Below are positions 13,501 to 26,630 of a stretch of 64,000 nt of DNA, piece by piece. Both the position numbers and the translations under genes were made by a program. The stretch lies in the NCBI GenBank assembly GCA_037954325.1, contig JBBMNZ010000026.1:6141501-6205500 (forward strand). Reading direction: 5' to 3'. The first letter of the stretch is position 1, and each line of letters opens with the position of its first letter. The notes under the pieces are model-generated. The model did not search any database. It saw only the letters and a list, made by a program, of their open reading frames with translations, and had not been told where the DNA came from. This stretch comes from Fistularia commersonii (Eukaryota; Chordata; Actinopteri; Syngnathiformes; Fistulariidae).

Positions 13501-16500
13501 TCCTCATCTCCAGTCCCCCTCTGGTGGTGATGTTGTTGTCGTGTTCCCCAGGGGTCACTTCTAGGACCCATATTATTTTATGCTTCTCTTCACAAAGGTA
13601 TTCTGAAATATACTCGCATCCCATTTGTGGCCTTAAGCGTATCGAGCCCGTTCCTCGGGCTCTTGTCCGCATTTGCCCTTTCAACCCCTAAAATGATTCT
13701 TAAGTGTCTCCGGACTCATCTTGGACTCAGGACAAATGGTGGCTCACACATTGGAAAGAAATAAATCGCAAATGAACGTCCCTTTTTAATAAGTTATCAT
13801 TTTTGCATTTTTTTTTTTTTTTTTACCCGTAATAAACATTTATTGCAGATAAGCTGTGCCCTACATCATCTAAACAGTGGGGGTTGGATGTTACGCGAGG
13901 CATATGACCTCAAGTTTTTGGTGACAAAAGCATTTCTCATATCACTTCTGAACTCCTAATCTTGTTGGCGTTGGGTTTGAAACATGATGCTCATTGTGTG
14001 TTTAGACGACACAATGTATGCTGATTATCCGAGATTAGTTTTTGTCCAGTATTTTGATCGCCGTGCCCTGCTTTAAAGACGTCGATGCATTGTCCGCACC
14101 GATGTCTTTGGTACAGCAGCTGTTCCTGCTGGTTTAGTCTTGGCACGGCTCTTTGGCTACACTTATTAAAGCATGTAACATTCATGCTAGAATTGGCAGG
14201 GGCATTTGGTGAAGTGGTTGGTGGTACCGAGTGTTGACGTGAGACTGGGTAATCCACCGGCTGCTTCACTATGCCCGTGCAAGGCTCTGGGCTGGCCCCA
14301 TACAAAGGACCAGACCTGAAAAGCACCATAATGAGGCACAGGCTGAAAGAAAAGACATGTCTCTTTCCATTTCTCTAATCAAAAAGAAAGGAGCAACATA
14401 AAAGAATAGAAGACAAGAAAGAAAGATGAAAATAAGCCCCTCAAATCCAGGTTTTTGGCTGCGCTGTCTCTTTGAGTTTATCTTTTTTTTTCATGCATGT
14501 GTTTTATTATGGTAATGCATCGGTGGATAAAAATAGTCTGGGATACAACAGCAATGCTTCTCAATGGAAGGAGAAGAAAAATGGGAAGGAGGGGCAGAGG
14601 GAAGAAATTTTATGTCATCAGTAAAACTCAATGAATGGCCTTGCTTTCTTTCAGCCTGCTTTCCCCGCAGTTCATCTGTTCTTTGTTGTCGTCCCTCCTC
14701 CCCAAACATCAGAAGTTCCAGTTTGTTTTTAATGATTAGAAATGTGTGTTTGCACAGCGCTTTCATGCCCCGCATATTACACCGCTGGTACGGCGCAGCG
14801 TGTGGATACGGACGGAATGGTGGAACAGATTGTTCCGCCTCTGAGCAGCAGCAGAAGGCAGTCACAGCGCCGTATCGCCGCCTGTGTAAAAAAGGCACAG
14901 ACCGAATTGCGTAGCAGCTCACTGGAACAAGCGATGCTGTGGTGTTTCATACGCCCTGGCTCTGAGGAGGAACCCTATAACGCCATTTTTGGGGCAGTAT
15001 CCGGTCGTACAAACAAAGCTGAATGGCGGTGAGGTTCTTTCCACGGTGTTACGGCAGCATTTCTGAGTAAAAAAAAAAAAAAAAAAATTGGGCTGACATT
15101 TAAGCTCGCAGTTCATTATTGTGACCACCATGTCCCTATTTGTGTCGAAGTAAACTCACTAGTATCGGTGGCATTTATTTCTTACCGCCTCCACAAGCAG
15201 GGGGTAATTATTCTCTGTGGTAAATGTACAAACAGCTGAAGTGATCCATTTCACCGTAGTCTCTGCAGAGCAGAGGCAAGGCCATGGGGCAAAGACAACC
15301 GGGTGGAAAATATATGCCCCACACAGTTGCACTTTGTATTGATTCCTTTTCGCTATTGCCCTAAATTTTAATAATATATTTTGCATCCTCAGTCAGAACT
15401 GACATTATATAATGATAAAAATACATATATCCACATAAATGCAATTTACAGGTACATTCGGTTTAGTTATACAGCTAGTTGCACTGCAGGGCTCCGTTAT
15501 CATGACATTAATTGTAGAAAAGAGAAAAAGTGGAATCCTGTGAGTTATTCTTCCCTTAAAATAATAATTTTGTTGTGTGATAGCCGGGGCAGGCAAAGTA
15601 GGGACAGAATTGTCTACCAGTGAGCCTCCATGATTTGGCATCAGAGAAATGCTTTGTACAAATTCCCTTTCAATTTTAATCCTAGCGATACTTGTGTCTT
15701 TCAGCATATAAAGTTTAACCAGCTGACCTTTTGATATTAGCTTGTAGCATTTCACTTTTCATGTAAATGCTGCCTTCACCCTATATCTTATCTCCAAGTG
15801 CAAATTGCACAAGAATGATATGCTCTGTTTATAAGTCTGTTATTGTAATTTGAAGATTTAAGTATGTAATATTGTACAAATACGCAGTTAAAGTGTAGAT
15901 GTTGTTATTCAGTCACACTTGAAAAATTCAAATTATCCCTGTATTTCATTCAGTGATTTCCAGAAATGGTCTTCACGCCTTGTTATATAATGGAAATTTG
16001 TATTTATTTCCTTTTCTTTCTTTTATTAGAAGATATCTTCTTCTTGCTCTGCCAAGTGTGATTTAAAGGCCCTAAAACACTGGTCACTTTTATCATAAAC
16101 AGCTGCAAACAGATGACTCATCGATCATTCACGTTCATATTTTTATTAGTGTATGCATCAACATGATGGGCAATATCTGTGATTGTTCAATTATTTCATG
16201 CCTTTAAGAAAAGACACATGCGTACACATACACACATCCACACGTGCGCACACACACACACACACACACACACTGTAAGAAATACTGCACTTTACCCTGA
16301 ACACCTCACAAGCGCTCTCTATTGGTAACAGATGTGCACTACATCTTGAATAAATCTGAAACAATAGGAACCAGCGGGAATATCATTAGAAATATTTATA
16401 CAATTTGGTCCAGAATCCAAAAAAACAAAAACAAATAGGCCTCTGGTGGCGCTCAAGCATCTCCCCATTTAGCTCTTGCTGGCTACTTTTACATTTTGAC

Positions 16501-19500
16501 TTTTAAAGGTGGTACTAGGCCAGGGTGCCCCATTTAAAGAATAGAGAAGTAGAAAATGCCCGACAACCGAGTTTTATTTTGTTCCGTGGGGCCACACGAT
16601 TCCCCGGCCCCTCCCTCCACCACGGCTGACACGGCACGCAGCAAAGGACGCCACCATCATCCATCTCTGTCTGAGCCGCCTCAGCTTGCCTTTCGCCTCG
16701 GTGACGGCGAGGCTGTGCATTTCCTCCCCACTTCACCTTCTCGCACGCCTTGGAAATAAGGTTTTTACTCCGATGTGAAAAGCAGCTTAAGCAGCATATG
16801 ATTGAGAGCTATTGCAAATACAGGAAGTGATCAAGTTGCATCTTAAAAACACCGATGGTACAGAGCGCAGGCTTATGTTCTGGATAAAGAGGCGTCAAGT
16901 GACTCTCCACACAGGTGCGCGTCCGTGAGAGACGGGTAGACGGCGGACGCCGGCCCAGATGGCGGGTGAGTCGAAGGATGGAGCCGATAGTTGGAGGTCA
17001 CTGCACCGTCTTTCCCTTTCATCCCACCTGGGCGTCCCACCTGTGCCCCTCCGCAGACCGGATTCTGCTGCTCGCCGAGCTCCTGCTGGTCTCTGCCGGC
17101 CGCGGCGCCGGCAGCTCTGGGCTATGCATTATTTATCAGCCTTAGATCTGTGGCGCTCGCCTGCGTGTTCCCACCCTGCAGCCTCTGGACCCTGCATACG
17201 CACAAGAAAATATCCACCTTGAATCTTCAATCGGGGCTCTCTTAGTTCATTATTGTGATATAAGATGAGAAAATAGAGATTCGGATTTGCGTTTCGGCCC
17301 TTTGTCTATCGGACGAGTCATTGCACTTCCTTACCGAGAGCAACACATTGCGACTGAGGTCTGGGTGGAGAGGCGAGGGCAAGTCTGATCGCAAAATCAC
17401 GGCATGAATAATGTTCGCTGGGCCCCGGCGGGGTTGAAATCAATACTCTGGATGACATCGGTTGTATATCTTTCCAAGTGTCACCACAATCTTGCCAATT
17501 ATCATAAATGCTGAATCAGCAGAAACAGTGTTTCTTACAGTTTCAGTACTTACACTTCAGCTCCGTTATCTTATTTTAGCATCGAGTATGTCCGCTGTTG
17601 CTGAACATCTCCTCGCATGAGTTTGCGAGACGAGGAAGATGCGTCGCTGCAAGTCTGTCTGTCCGAATTTTGCTTCTCCAATGCGGGATCATTTATAAAG
17701 GGCTGAGTTCAGGTTCGGTGTCGAGCAGCAAGCGGGGGACGACTAGATGTTTATCCCGGACGGTCAAGTCCGGCAAGACTTGACCGAAACTCGTAGCTGC
17801 CGAGTCCGTGTTCGGTGTTTTTTTTTTTCTAATGAAACCTTTAACTAATCCTCCAGCGGCCGGACGCTGCGGATCAATCGGTCAGCCCTTCCTAATCGTT
17901 TCAAGAATGGATTCACTCACGGATCCTTTCACCCTATTTTTTGTTGACAGTTACAAGAAAGTGTTTATTGCACTCTTTTCGTCTCTCTAAATGAAAATTT
18001 GTAACTTAATTTCTCAGATCGTCTCCTCCAGGTGCCCCTGACTGACCTCTCCGGTTTCCCTGGCAGTTTCTCCAGCTGTCCGCTCACGGTAGCTGCATCG
18101 TTCTACCCGGGTGTTGGTTGCTGACGCATTGCTTTGACACGATGGAGGCACGACCTGGAGACCACGCAGTGTCCAGTAGTCTGCGGCACCGACACCATTT
18201 TGGCTCCGTTATTACCTCTATGCATTTGCAGTGTGCTCATGCATACTGGCTAGAAGGAGGTACGGTAAAGATGATTTGATTTATTACGGGCTCATCTGAG
18301 CAAAGCCAACTGTGAACTTTGACTTTATTTGCTTGGTTGTGAATTTCTAACCAGTTGACGCTGTGACAACACTATGCATGTGATCGGATCAATGAAAAAA
18401 AATTGGAGATTGTTATTTGGAGCAGCATTATTATTTACTAATGTCAATTATCTAACAGTAAGATATATATTTAGTTGAAAAAAAATCAACGACTAACTGA
18501 TGTCATGAAAAATGAGTAAGAGTAGTTTTCATTTTTTCTGTGGGTGAGTTGCACAGACTGGTTCTTCTAAACATATCGGGAAAACCAAGAAAAAAACGCC
18601 TATTTCAAGAAAAGGTGACTGATTCTGGCCCTTTTTTTTTTTTTCTTCCTACCACCGTCCTGTTAGGTGTCACATGGACGCTCTAAACGTGAAGAAATAC
18701 TAAGGTCAAGGGAAGGACGAGTGTTTAATCGGCCACAAAGCAGACCGAGATATTCATTTGAGTTTTGTCCCGACGAACGCCGCCGGTTGTGTCAGAGTTC
18801 AATGTAAAGTATACCCAGATGCTAAGACGCTACTAGTTAGTTGTCCGGAGACTACGAGTGTTATCCCCTTTATCCCTCTAATCTACAGCGTAACGGTTTG
18901 AGTTCCCTCAGCGTGTCTGCCCGCCGCCCTGAGGCTCCCAGCGGCTCCGTGGCAAATGGCCTGCTACTCTTATCAGCACCTCTCTCCCCCGGTGCCTCAC
19001 TCCTGCTCCCACCTCCTCCTCTTTATCCTCCACCCTTTCACCCCTCTTCCCCTGTCATCACAAGCCGTCTGCTACTTAATCCAATTATTCTTTTAAGCTG
19101 ATACGCTCCGTAACTCGCCGCAAACTCTCTGGGATGACGCCGCCGCGCATCACGTCCAAACAAACGCACGAGCGCGCGCACAGTACGCGATGGATCTTTC
19201 GCGTGATTTGAATAAAAGGTTCTACAAATCACTGCGAAGGTGTTAAAAGCCGCAATGATTTCTTTTTGTTTTGTTTTTTTCCTGTTTTAGGGTGTCCTAA
19301 CTGAGGCTCTGGCCTCTGCTGTCACTTTGTGATTCACTGTCCCCTTGAGGTGACGCCGTCTGTTTTCTGGTGTTGTCCTCCACTCGCCCACTACGTGCAC
19401 CAGCATGCATCTGTCTCTGCACACACACACACACACCCGCCTGACGCGGAGGCTCCGGCTTCTGTCTTTGTGCCTGCGTACTGTATATTTGTGCGCCTCC

Positions 19501-20501
19501 GTCACCGGGACGTCCGGTATACAGAAAGGGTGAGGGTGAGGGGATGGACGTCGCTTTTATTGCACGTTCAGCTGAAGATGCCGTTTTTAGAAATTCTCCT
19601 CAAAGCAGCAACGGTAAATAAACAAATATACGTCTGTCCTGACTCTTGGGCAGAAAAAAAAAGATTCACATGTTTACATCGCAGAGACGATGAGGGTAAC
19701 AGATGGCGTATGATCTGTGTGTGTGTGTTTGTTGGCTTTTGTGTACTACTGTATTGTTTGGGATGTTAAAGGGAGGTCGGGGGGTTCAGACCTCTGTGTC
19801 TGTCTGTCTGTCTGTCTCTCAGGGGGGAAGAAACAGAAATATTTGTTTTCCCCCCTGGAATATGTGGACATGCTGTTCCTCTCTTGCTTCCGACTGATAT
19901 TCCGTGGACGCTCGTGTCCGTTTCCCCGCTCTTCACAGTTTCTGCTAAAGGGAACTCATTCACACTCTCAGAAACAAGGTGTGTTCTCTCGAAAAAATGT
20001 CGGAAAAGTGAGTATCGGGTGCTTTGCGTCACAGTAGCATGTTTCCCCGTCCCGGCAGGGACAGGGAAGGCCCTCGGTGTGTGATATATGTATATCACGT
20101 GCGTGCTTTGTTTCTGGAGTGTGTCCACACCGCACACGGAGTTGCCCATTTCTAAATGTGGATTCTCGGCGCAATCGAGCCCGAGCGGCATTCCGTGGGA
20201 ATCCGGACTCACTCATTTTTTGCCGTTTCCATGACGACACAGCCGACCCATCCGCGAGCCGCCGGCCATCATCCATCGCCATCAGTGGCTTGCCGCCCGG
20301 CCTTTCGCCACTGTATGCGTGATGTCCTCGTGTCCTGCCGTTTGTGCATCCACGCCCATAACACACATCCTGCCCCGCTGCTCTCCTCCTCTCCCTGTCT
20401 TCAGCTCCCCTCCCCGTCCCCCCCCCACCTGTCTCTCCGCCCCGATTCCTCTCCCCGTTGCAATTAACTCGGCTCTGTCTTTATGTCGTGTGTCCTTTTA
20501 G
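10582..20501. other. Long non-coding stretch, nothing recognised
   Basis: About 10 kb without a supportable gene. Simple repeats only: C run at 10831-10848, (CA)n at 16215-16274, (TGTC)n at 19797-19820, and several poly-T tracts. Open frames are short and unlike known proteins. It may be intergenic or a far-upstream ank1 intron. Confidence 0.5.
16215..16274. repeat. (CA)n microsatellite
   Basis: Interrupted CA tract that becomes pure from about 16247. Confidence 0.95.
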
Positions 20502-20594
20502 GCCCACGCCGTGCATCGCTGGCTAATCGATCAGGACAGTAGTGTGAGCTCTGAGATGCCGGATGGCCAAGGAGTATGGCACTATGATGATGAA
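20502..20594 (+). other. Orphan exon-like segment (31 codons, phase 0-0)
   Basis: Acceptor CCTTTTAG, 93-nt open frame, donor GTAAAT. The peptide includes HRWLIDQDSSVSSEMPDG and VWHYDDE, which has a balanced, protein-like composition unlike neighbouring frames. No family recognised, and no partner exon found nearby. It could be chance. Confidence 0.2.
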
Positions 20595-23500
20595 GTAAAT
20601 ATCTGCAACACGTATATTTGGTTTTTCTATATATCTCAATATATGTGTGTGTAAATATATATATATATATATATTCTGTATTTATGACCGTCATGTATCT
20701 TTCACTTAAAGTTTGTGTCACTGTTGTTGCTCTGCTTCTGTTGTTGTTGTTGTTTTTTCTACCTTTATCTCTCTTGTTTTTATTGTGTGTTGCTCATGGT
20801 ATTGTAGTTCTGTTTTTTTTTTTTTTTTGACCTTCTAGTGTTGCTGTCGTGCCGCTGTGAGCTAATACTCAGTCAGGTGTCGTAGAATCAGGCTGGAGCT
20901 TTTTCTTTGTTCCTGCCCTTGCTTGATGTACTGTACTAACTTGCTGACTTATATTCTTCATTTATTTTATTTTTTTTCCGTGTTTCCACTGTTTATATAT
21001 CACACGAGTACCTCTATATTAACATCTTTTATAAGTGTCTGTGACATTTCTGGTATTGGTGTCCTCACAGCAGCATATTACATGGCAAGAGTCCACGGGC
21101 AAAATATAGCCTTGATATATTTTCATACATCTATTATTCATAGAGCATGTTTCAGCACGTCTATTTACAACAAATATCACGCAACACAGGTTCACATTAG
21201 TGATAAAAAAAAGAACATTGAAGTATTTTTCCTGTGGGTTCTTCTGATTTAGTAAATATGCGTATATCATACCACTGTGTTTGTGTTTAGGTCTATATCG
21301 AGGTGTGTGTGTTTGAAAGGATCAGAGAAAGATAGTGTGCGCGTGTTTGTGAAAGAGATAAGTGTGTGTCTTGGCACTCGACCTGTTTTCGAGGTGGTGT
21401 GTGCATGCCTCCTCTCCGTCCTTGCATGGCTTTCGTCCATGTGGTTTGCATTTAAATTTTTAAATTTGCCTCCCGTCGCCTTCGCCGCATGCGTCGTGTC
21501 TGCTTCTTCGGTCTGTGTTTGCGCGTCTGCCTTTGTGGTGTGTCCGCTGTAGATATTGTGGTTGCGTCAGTCTCATGTCTTTGATACGTCAGTGCTTTGT
21601 GCGTGTGTGTGTGTTTGTGTTTCGTATTCGTGCCTGCGTTTTATCTGGTTCGATCTGTTTTAACGGTCTGGGATACGTTTGCCAAAGGTTTTATTGTACC
21701 TGTGCAACAGATGATCTCCCATCCCTTCCCACTCGGCGGAGAGGAGTTCATCTCAGTGCAATAAGGCCACTGGAAAACTTGTTTCAGACAATTCTTTCCC
21801 CCCCTCAAATCCAGGCTCCACCCCCTCCCCCTGCTGTCATGTCAAAATTCCAGTCCTATTATTTCTCTCTCCATATTGCTCCCGTATCCTTCGGGGCTTT
21901 TGTGACTAAAACCAATCGGCGAAAACCAATCGGCGATTTCGTCTCAAACACCAAACCGTCCGGCTCAATTCTGGTCCGATCGCACCTCAACCCAGACGGG
22001 AGGTCCGCTCGGCCATTGGGTTAACAAACAAAAACAATATGGAGTTTGTGTTTCCTTCAGCGATGTCCATGAATGTGTGTGCATTTGGGGAAATTTGCAT
22101 TTCTTTTTTTGCTATTTTTGTGGGTGTGTGAGCAAACTTGGTTTATAGACGTGAACACATAAGAGGACCAAGTCTAGCGGCTCACGTGTGTCCAATGAAC
22201 TTATTACCCAATTTACTAATTTCACTTTAGCCTAAAAGCAAACAATCACAACCAGTAGAGGAAAGGATCGGATCACTGGTCTAATTTTGGAGAGGAGACT
22301 GGACGATTTTTTTTTTTTTTAATGGTAGTGACGCTGCACAAGCGCATCCAAACACAAACAGCAATAGATTGCTGTGAAATACCAAACACCAAAAAAATAT
22401 CAGCTGCAGCAGCATTGACCAAATCCTGCAACACGGGTATCCTTTTCATCTTCCTCCTCTTCAGTTTACTGAGTTATAGCTTTCCACGTATTAGGTACTT
22501 CCTTGTCCTCTGAACAAACTCTAGACAACAGCTTATAAATCTGTTTTAATGATCCAATGACTTATAGATTTTTTTTTCTTTTTTACATTACAGAATTTTT
22601 TATTTTTGCAGTGGGACTTAACAGGGGAAACCTTGTGTTTATCAGTCAAATGGGCCAAATCTGAACCTGATGCTGACTTAGAAAAAAAAAATAATGCGTG
22701 TGAAGATTCATCAGACAAGATACAAAATACTTCTTGGAAAGTCATACTATGTTCTGAACCCCCCCTTGCATCCACAACCTCAGAAGTTAAGGTTAGCATA
22801 AAGATTAGCAGGTCGGAATTCATCTCTTTAAAACTCACACTGGTTAGATTACGCTCAGGTCGACAACGTCGAAGCGAGGGCGAAACATTTTTGTCTTAAA
22901 AAAAAACATATCTGCTCTACCTTCTGATAAATTTTACGCCTTGCTTTTGCCTAGAATAAACCATTTCTTGAAATCGGGCCAAGCGGCGTCATAACAGAAA
23001 ACTTGAAGGCCCCCCCCGATTCCGTCTGATCCAATGCCCCCCTTCTCCAAGAAACAATTGTGACAAGTCAGAGGTCTTGGTAAAGCCTCGTCCTCTCGCC
23101 TCCTTTAACGGTTAGCTCGTAGGCCCAGGGAATATTCCTTATCATTTTGCAGCTCTAATTACCCCTCAGCGAGCGCTCTGGGGCAGATGCTAAGGGAGCC
23201 AAGCCCAATTCGTCACACTATAGCTGCATGGCAGACTAAATATGAAAAAAGCAAACTGTCACACTTTGCACTGTCATATAAATTCTCCCTCGTCTCAGTT
23301 TCTCCTTTCCAGCTGCTCCTCAACCGACTGTAGATGCAGACTACATTAGGAAGCCCATTCATGTCCAGCCACCAGCAGTTGGCTGTAATTTGTTTCGGCT
23401 AGGGGGGCAGAGTTTAATTTACATGTGAAAGGGCGTGGTGTATTCAAATATTGTAACTCTCATTTTTGTCCCAGGGTTATTGATACCAGCTTCACAGAAT

Positions 23501-24174
23501 TCAGATTAAGGGAAGGGGTTGGGTGGGGTGGGGATGGGGATTGGGTGGGAAGGAGGGGTCGGCGGGGGGTTATTGCTATTGTGCAGAAAACTGCAGAGGT
23601 CGTGTAATAATGTCTCAGCTGGCCAGACACCAACTTCAGGAAGAGGACAGGAGAGTAGGATTCTCCTCATCGCGCTGACCCATTAGGAACTGATCTTCCT
23701 GGCTCTGGAGAGCGATCCGTCCGGCTCGCAGCGATGCCGGCCTCGCTTACTTTGACAAAGAGAAAGGGAGAAACTGAGCGACTTAAATTGAGCATGCATG
23801 GATGCATGTGCATGGGTTTAAGGTGAATGCGCAGCATGCATGGTAAGGAGTGGAGGTCCGATTCAACAAAAAAAAAAAAATGAAACAAAAAAGAAATTAC
23901 AGTCGCAAATCTCTAGGAAGCCCAGGTGCTGCAGAAAAGGAGCTGGGAAATCTTTTGAACCCCTATGATATGACTATATACTCTATGTATTATGGGAAGT
24001 GATCTGCCCACCAGTGTGTCATCCGACTACCACAATGTCATTCAAAGAAATGTATCTATGGGTAAAAGGGGTTCATTTGGTGTGTATTAATGGTTTTCAT
24101 AAAGCTCCTTGAGTCACTGCGACCACAGATGACGACAAATGGGTTTCAGTTCAGGTGTCAGATTAACGCGAAAA

Positions 24175-24210
24175 GTGACAGACGGCAAAAGACGAGAGGA
24201 AAATGTTCAT
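24175..24210. repeat. 36-bp direct repeat, unit 1 (unit 2 at 24426-24461)
   Basis: The two units share GGCAAAAGACGAG and GGAAAATGTTCAT and differ at only 3 of 36 positions, 251 bp apart. Confidence 0.85.
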
Positions 24211-26397
24211 TCATTAATACACAGGGCAAGATGTTGATGTCCCCTGTTCCAAAATCCAAGGTACAGCACATGTAGACGCCCAATTCAGATTCTTAAGAAG
24301 CTAGCAAAAGCTACATAGAAAATAAGCGAGCAACCGGCAAGCTAACAAACAAACAATGGCCATTGGGGTTTTCAAGTGAGCACATTTCTTCACCAAAGTT
24401 TAGGCTTAACCTCAAGGGGGAAAATGTGGCAGGCGGCAAAAGACGAGGGGAAAATGTTCATGACACGCTGTAAACAATAGGTTATATATTTGTAATTCTG
24501 GTATTATTTGCATTTCTGATGTTCAACATGAATCAGTTAGGCTCGCCTCAGTTTAACTCGTCACGCACGTAGACATTAAACGCCAATTCCAATTCCAATC
24601 CGGCGCTAATTTTTTTTTGCAACGCCGCTTCTGATCTCTCCATCAAGTGCCCCCTGGACTGGCGGTTTGATATTTAAACCTCAGACGAGCAGTTCAAGTA
24701 TCAGCCCGAAAGCTCCGCGTCCCGCCGCTCGAACGACCAGATGCACGACCCGGCTCGGTTTGAGCGCCCCTGCCTGAAGCCTGCCTGCACCAGGATGGCC
24801 GCCGAGAGCTATGAGAGCGCTAGATGGAAATGAGTTTGAGAGTTATATGTCTGCATGCACTGCATTGAAAGTGTGTGTGCGTATGTGTGTGTGTCAGCAG
24901 TGAAGGAGGCGCGTGGAGTCATTGATGTCACTTTTACTATATTTCTTCAACTGGCACTGAGTAATGAGGTCATCACCCCTGATTGCTTTTATTACGCATT
25001 TATTAGCACCTCAAGTCCTGCTTCCTCTGGCCGTCCCTGTAGCAAGAGAACGAGACACATCAAATCCGTATCTGCGTTTTTGACGTGCTTACAACTGAGC
25101 GGGTCTGCGGACGCAGACGGCCCCCGCTGGTATAAATCCCATGATGACCCGAGGTGCTGAGTTGGCGGGGCGGCGCAGATGAAGAGTTTTTATCTTCTAA
25201 GCATTTATCATCACTATTCAGTGTTCCTCCAGCCTATATCTCTTAAATTTGCAGAAAATAATTAGGTTACATGTGATCCAGGCTGTTGGCTAGCATCATT
25301 ATTCTGACATTTTTACGACATCCCCAAAACATCGCCGTTTTCAATCAAGCTCAGAATACTGAAAGTGTTGGAGATGAGTTCTTCTAACTGAGGGACACAT
25401 TTTAACACCAGGAATCGGTAAAAGCTGAAGTTTATAATCATAGCTGTTTAAAGCAATGCAACTAACCCCTCCCCATGCAGTAACACGATTGCAGTTCCTT
25501 ATCGTTTCAAGTATTGAAAGTATTAAGTACTGCGTATGAAGTCAAATTAATCATGCCAGGCCACCAGAAAAAGACAGCAAAGTTCTCTTTTACTTTTAAA
25601 TTTTGTTTTTTTTTGCACGTAATCCATGGCCGAGGTATCGAAGCCAGTCCTTGGACCAGCTATTATTGTACGCCGCTACTTGAGATAGTCAGGGATGCGA
25701 CAGAAAATGTCAAACCCCGGGGCGTTCTTGCTGTAAGGAGAAACTGCTGAGTCATGGTCCTGTTGACCACATGGGGGTCATGTGGGGAGCACCGCATTTC
25801 ATCAACACCATTTTAAGACGGTTAAATGTTGACGATACGTCAGGAAATGCGGTCTATTTGACCCAGTCTGTTATCGGCTGCGATGTTTCCGACACCGCGG
25901 ATTTGAAAGCGGCGGAGTCGATCAGCGGCATGGATAACATGCAGTGATAACGTGAGGATTATTTTATTCCTATTATTACTCACCGTTCCCGCACTATGGT
26001 CGTCTTCAGCGTTATAGGGGAACCGTCGATTTCTTCGGGACGCACTGGCGAAAACCTTTCGGGACGGTGAGATGCACGACGACGGACATGTTGTGTTTTC
26101 GTCGTAGGCTTGTGTTCGATTTCTCGCCCGGGGGCTGATAGAATCACAGTGCCACTTTAACAGCTGGCTGAGACGCTATTACACGCCGCAGTTCCTTTGT
26201 TGCGGTTTCAGGACGGCGCCGTCCGAATCAACGCCGAAAATTCTGCCAACTCCAGCCCAGCGACTATTAGCCAGACTGATGTAATTATGGGCCGGCTGCT
26301 CCAGTCCCTCTTGCTGCTGACTCAAACTCAGCTGAGACCGATGGATTCCAGCCTTTTGTTTGGAGCGATGGATTGTGCGTTCCTGGCTTTGGACTCG

Positions 26398-26444
26398 GAG
26401 AGAAAGAGAGAGCGAGACAGAGAGAGAGAAAGAGAGAGAGAGAG
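26398..26444. repeat. (GA)n-rich microsatellite
   Basis: Run of AGAGAG with C interruptions. Confidence 0.9.
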
Positions 26445-26598
26445 ATACACGATGAGTTGCGAAGACAAAGTCGATGATGAATGGAAGTCCAGACCTGCAC
26501 TGACTTATTACTGCCATTACTCCTCTCTATTGACTTCATCTTTTTTTTTTTTGGCCCCCCCCCTCATTTGAGCGCTTTCTGTTTTTGCCCCCCACTCC

Positions 26599-26630
<32 letters not shown>

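Noticed and set aside
13991..14329. 112-codon minus-strand open frame with Cys and Gln-rich peptide
   Set aside because: No family recognised, no supporting exon structure and no conserved motif; kept as noise.
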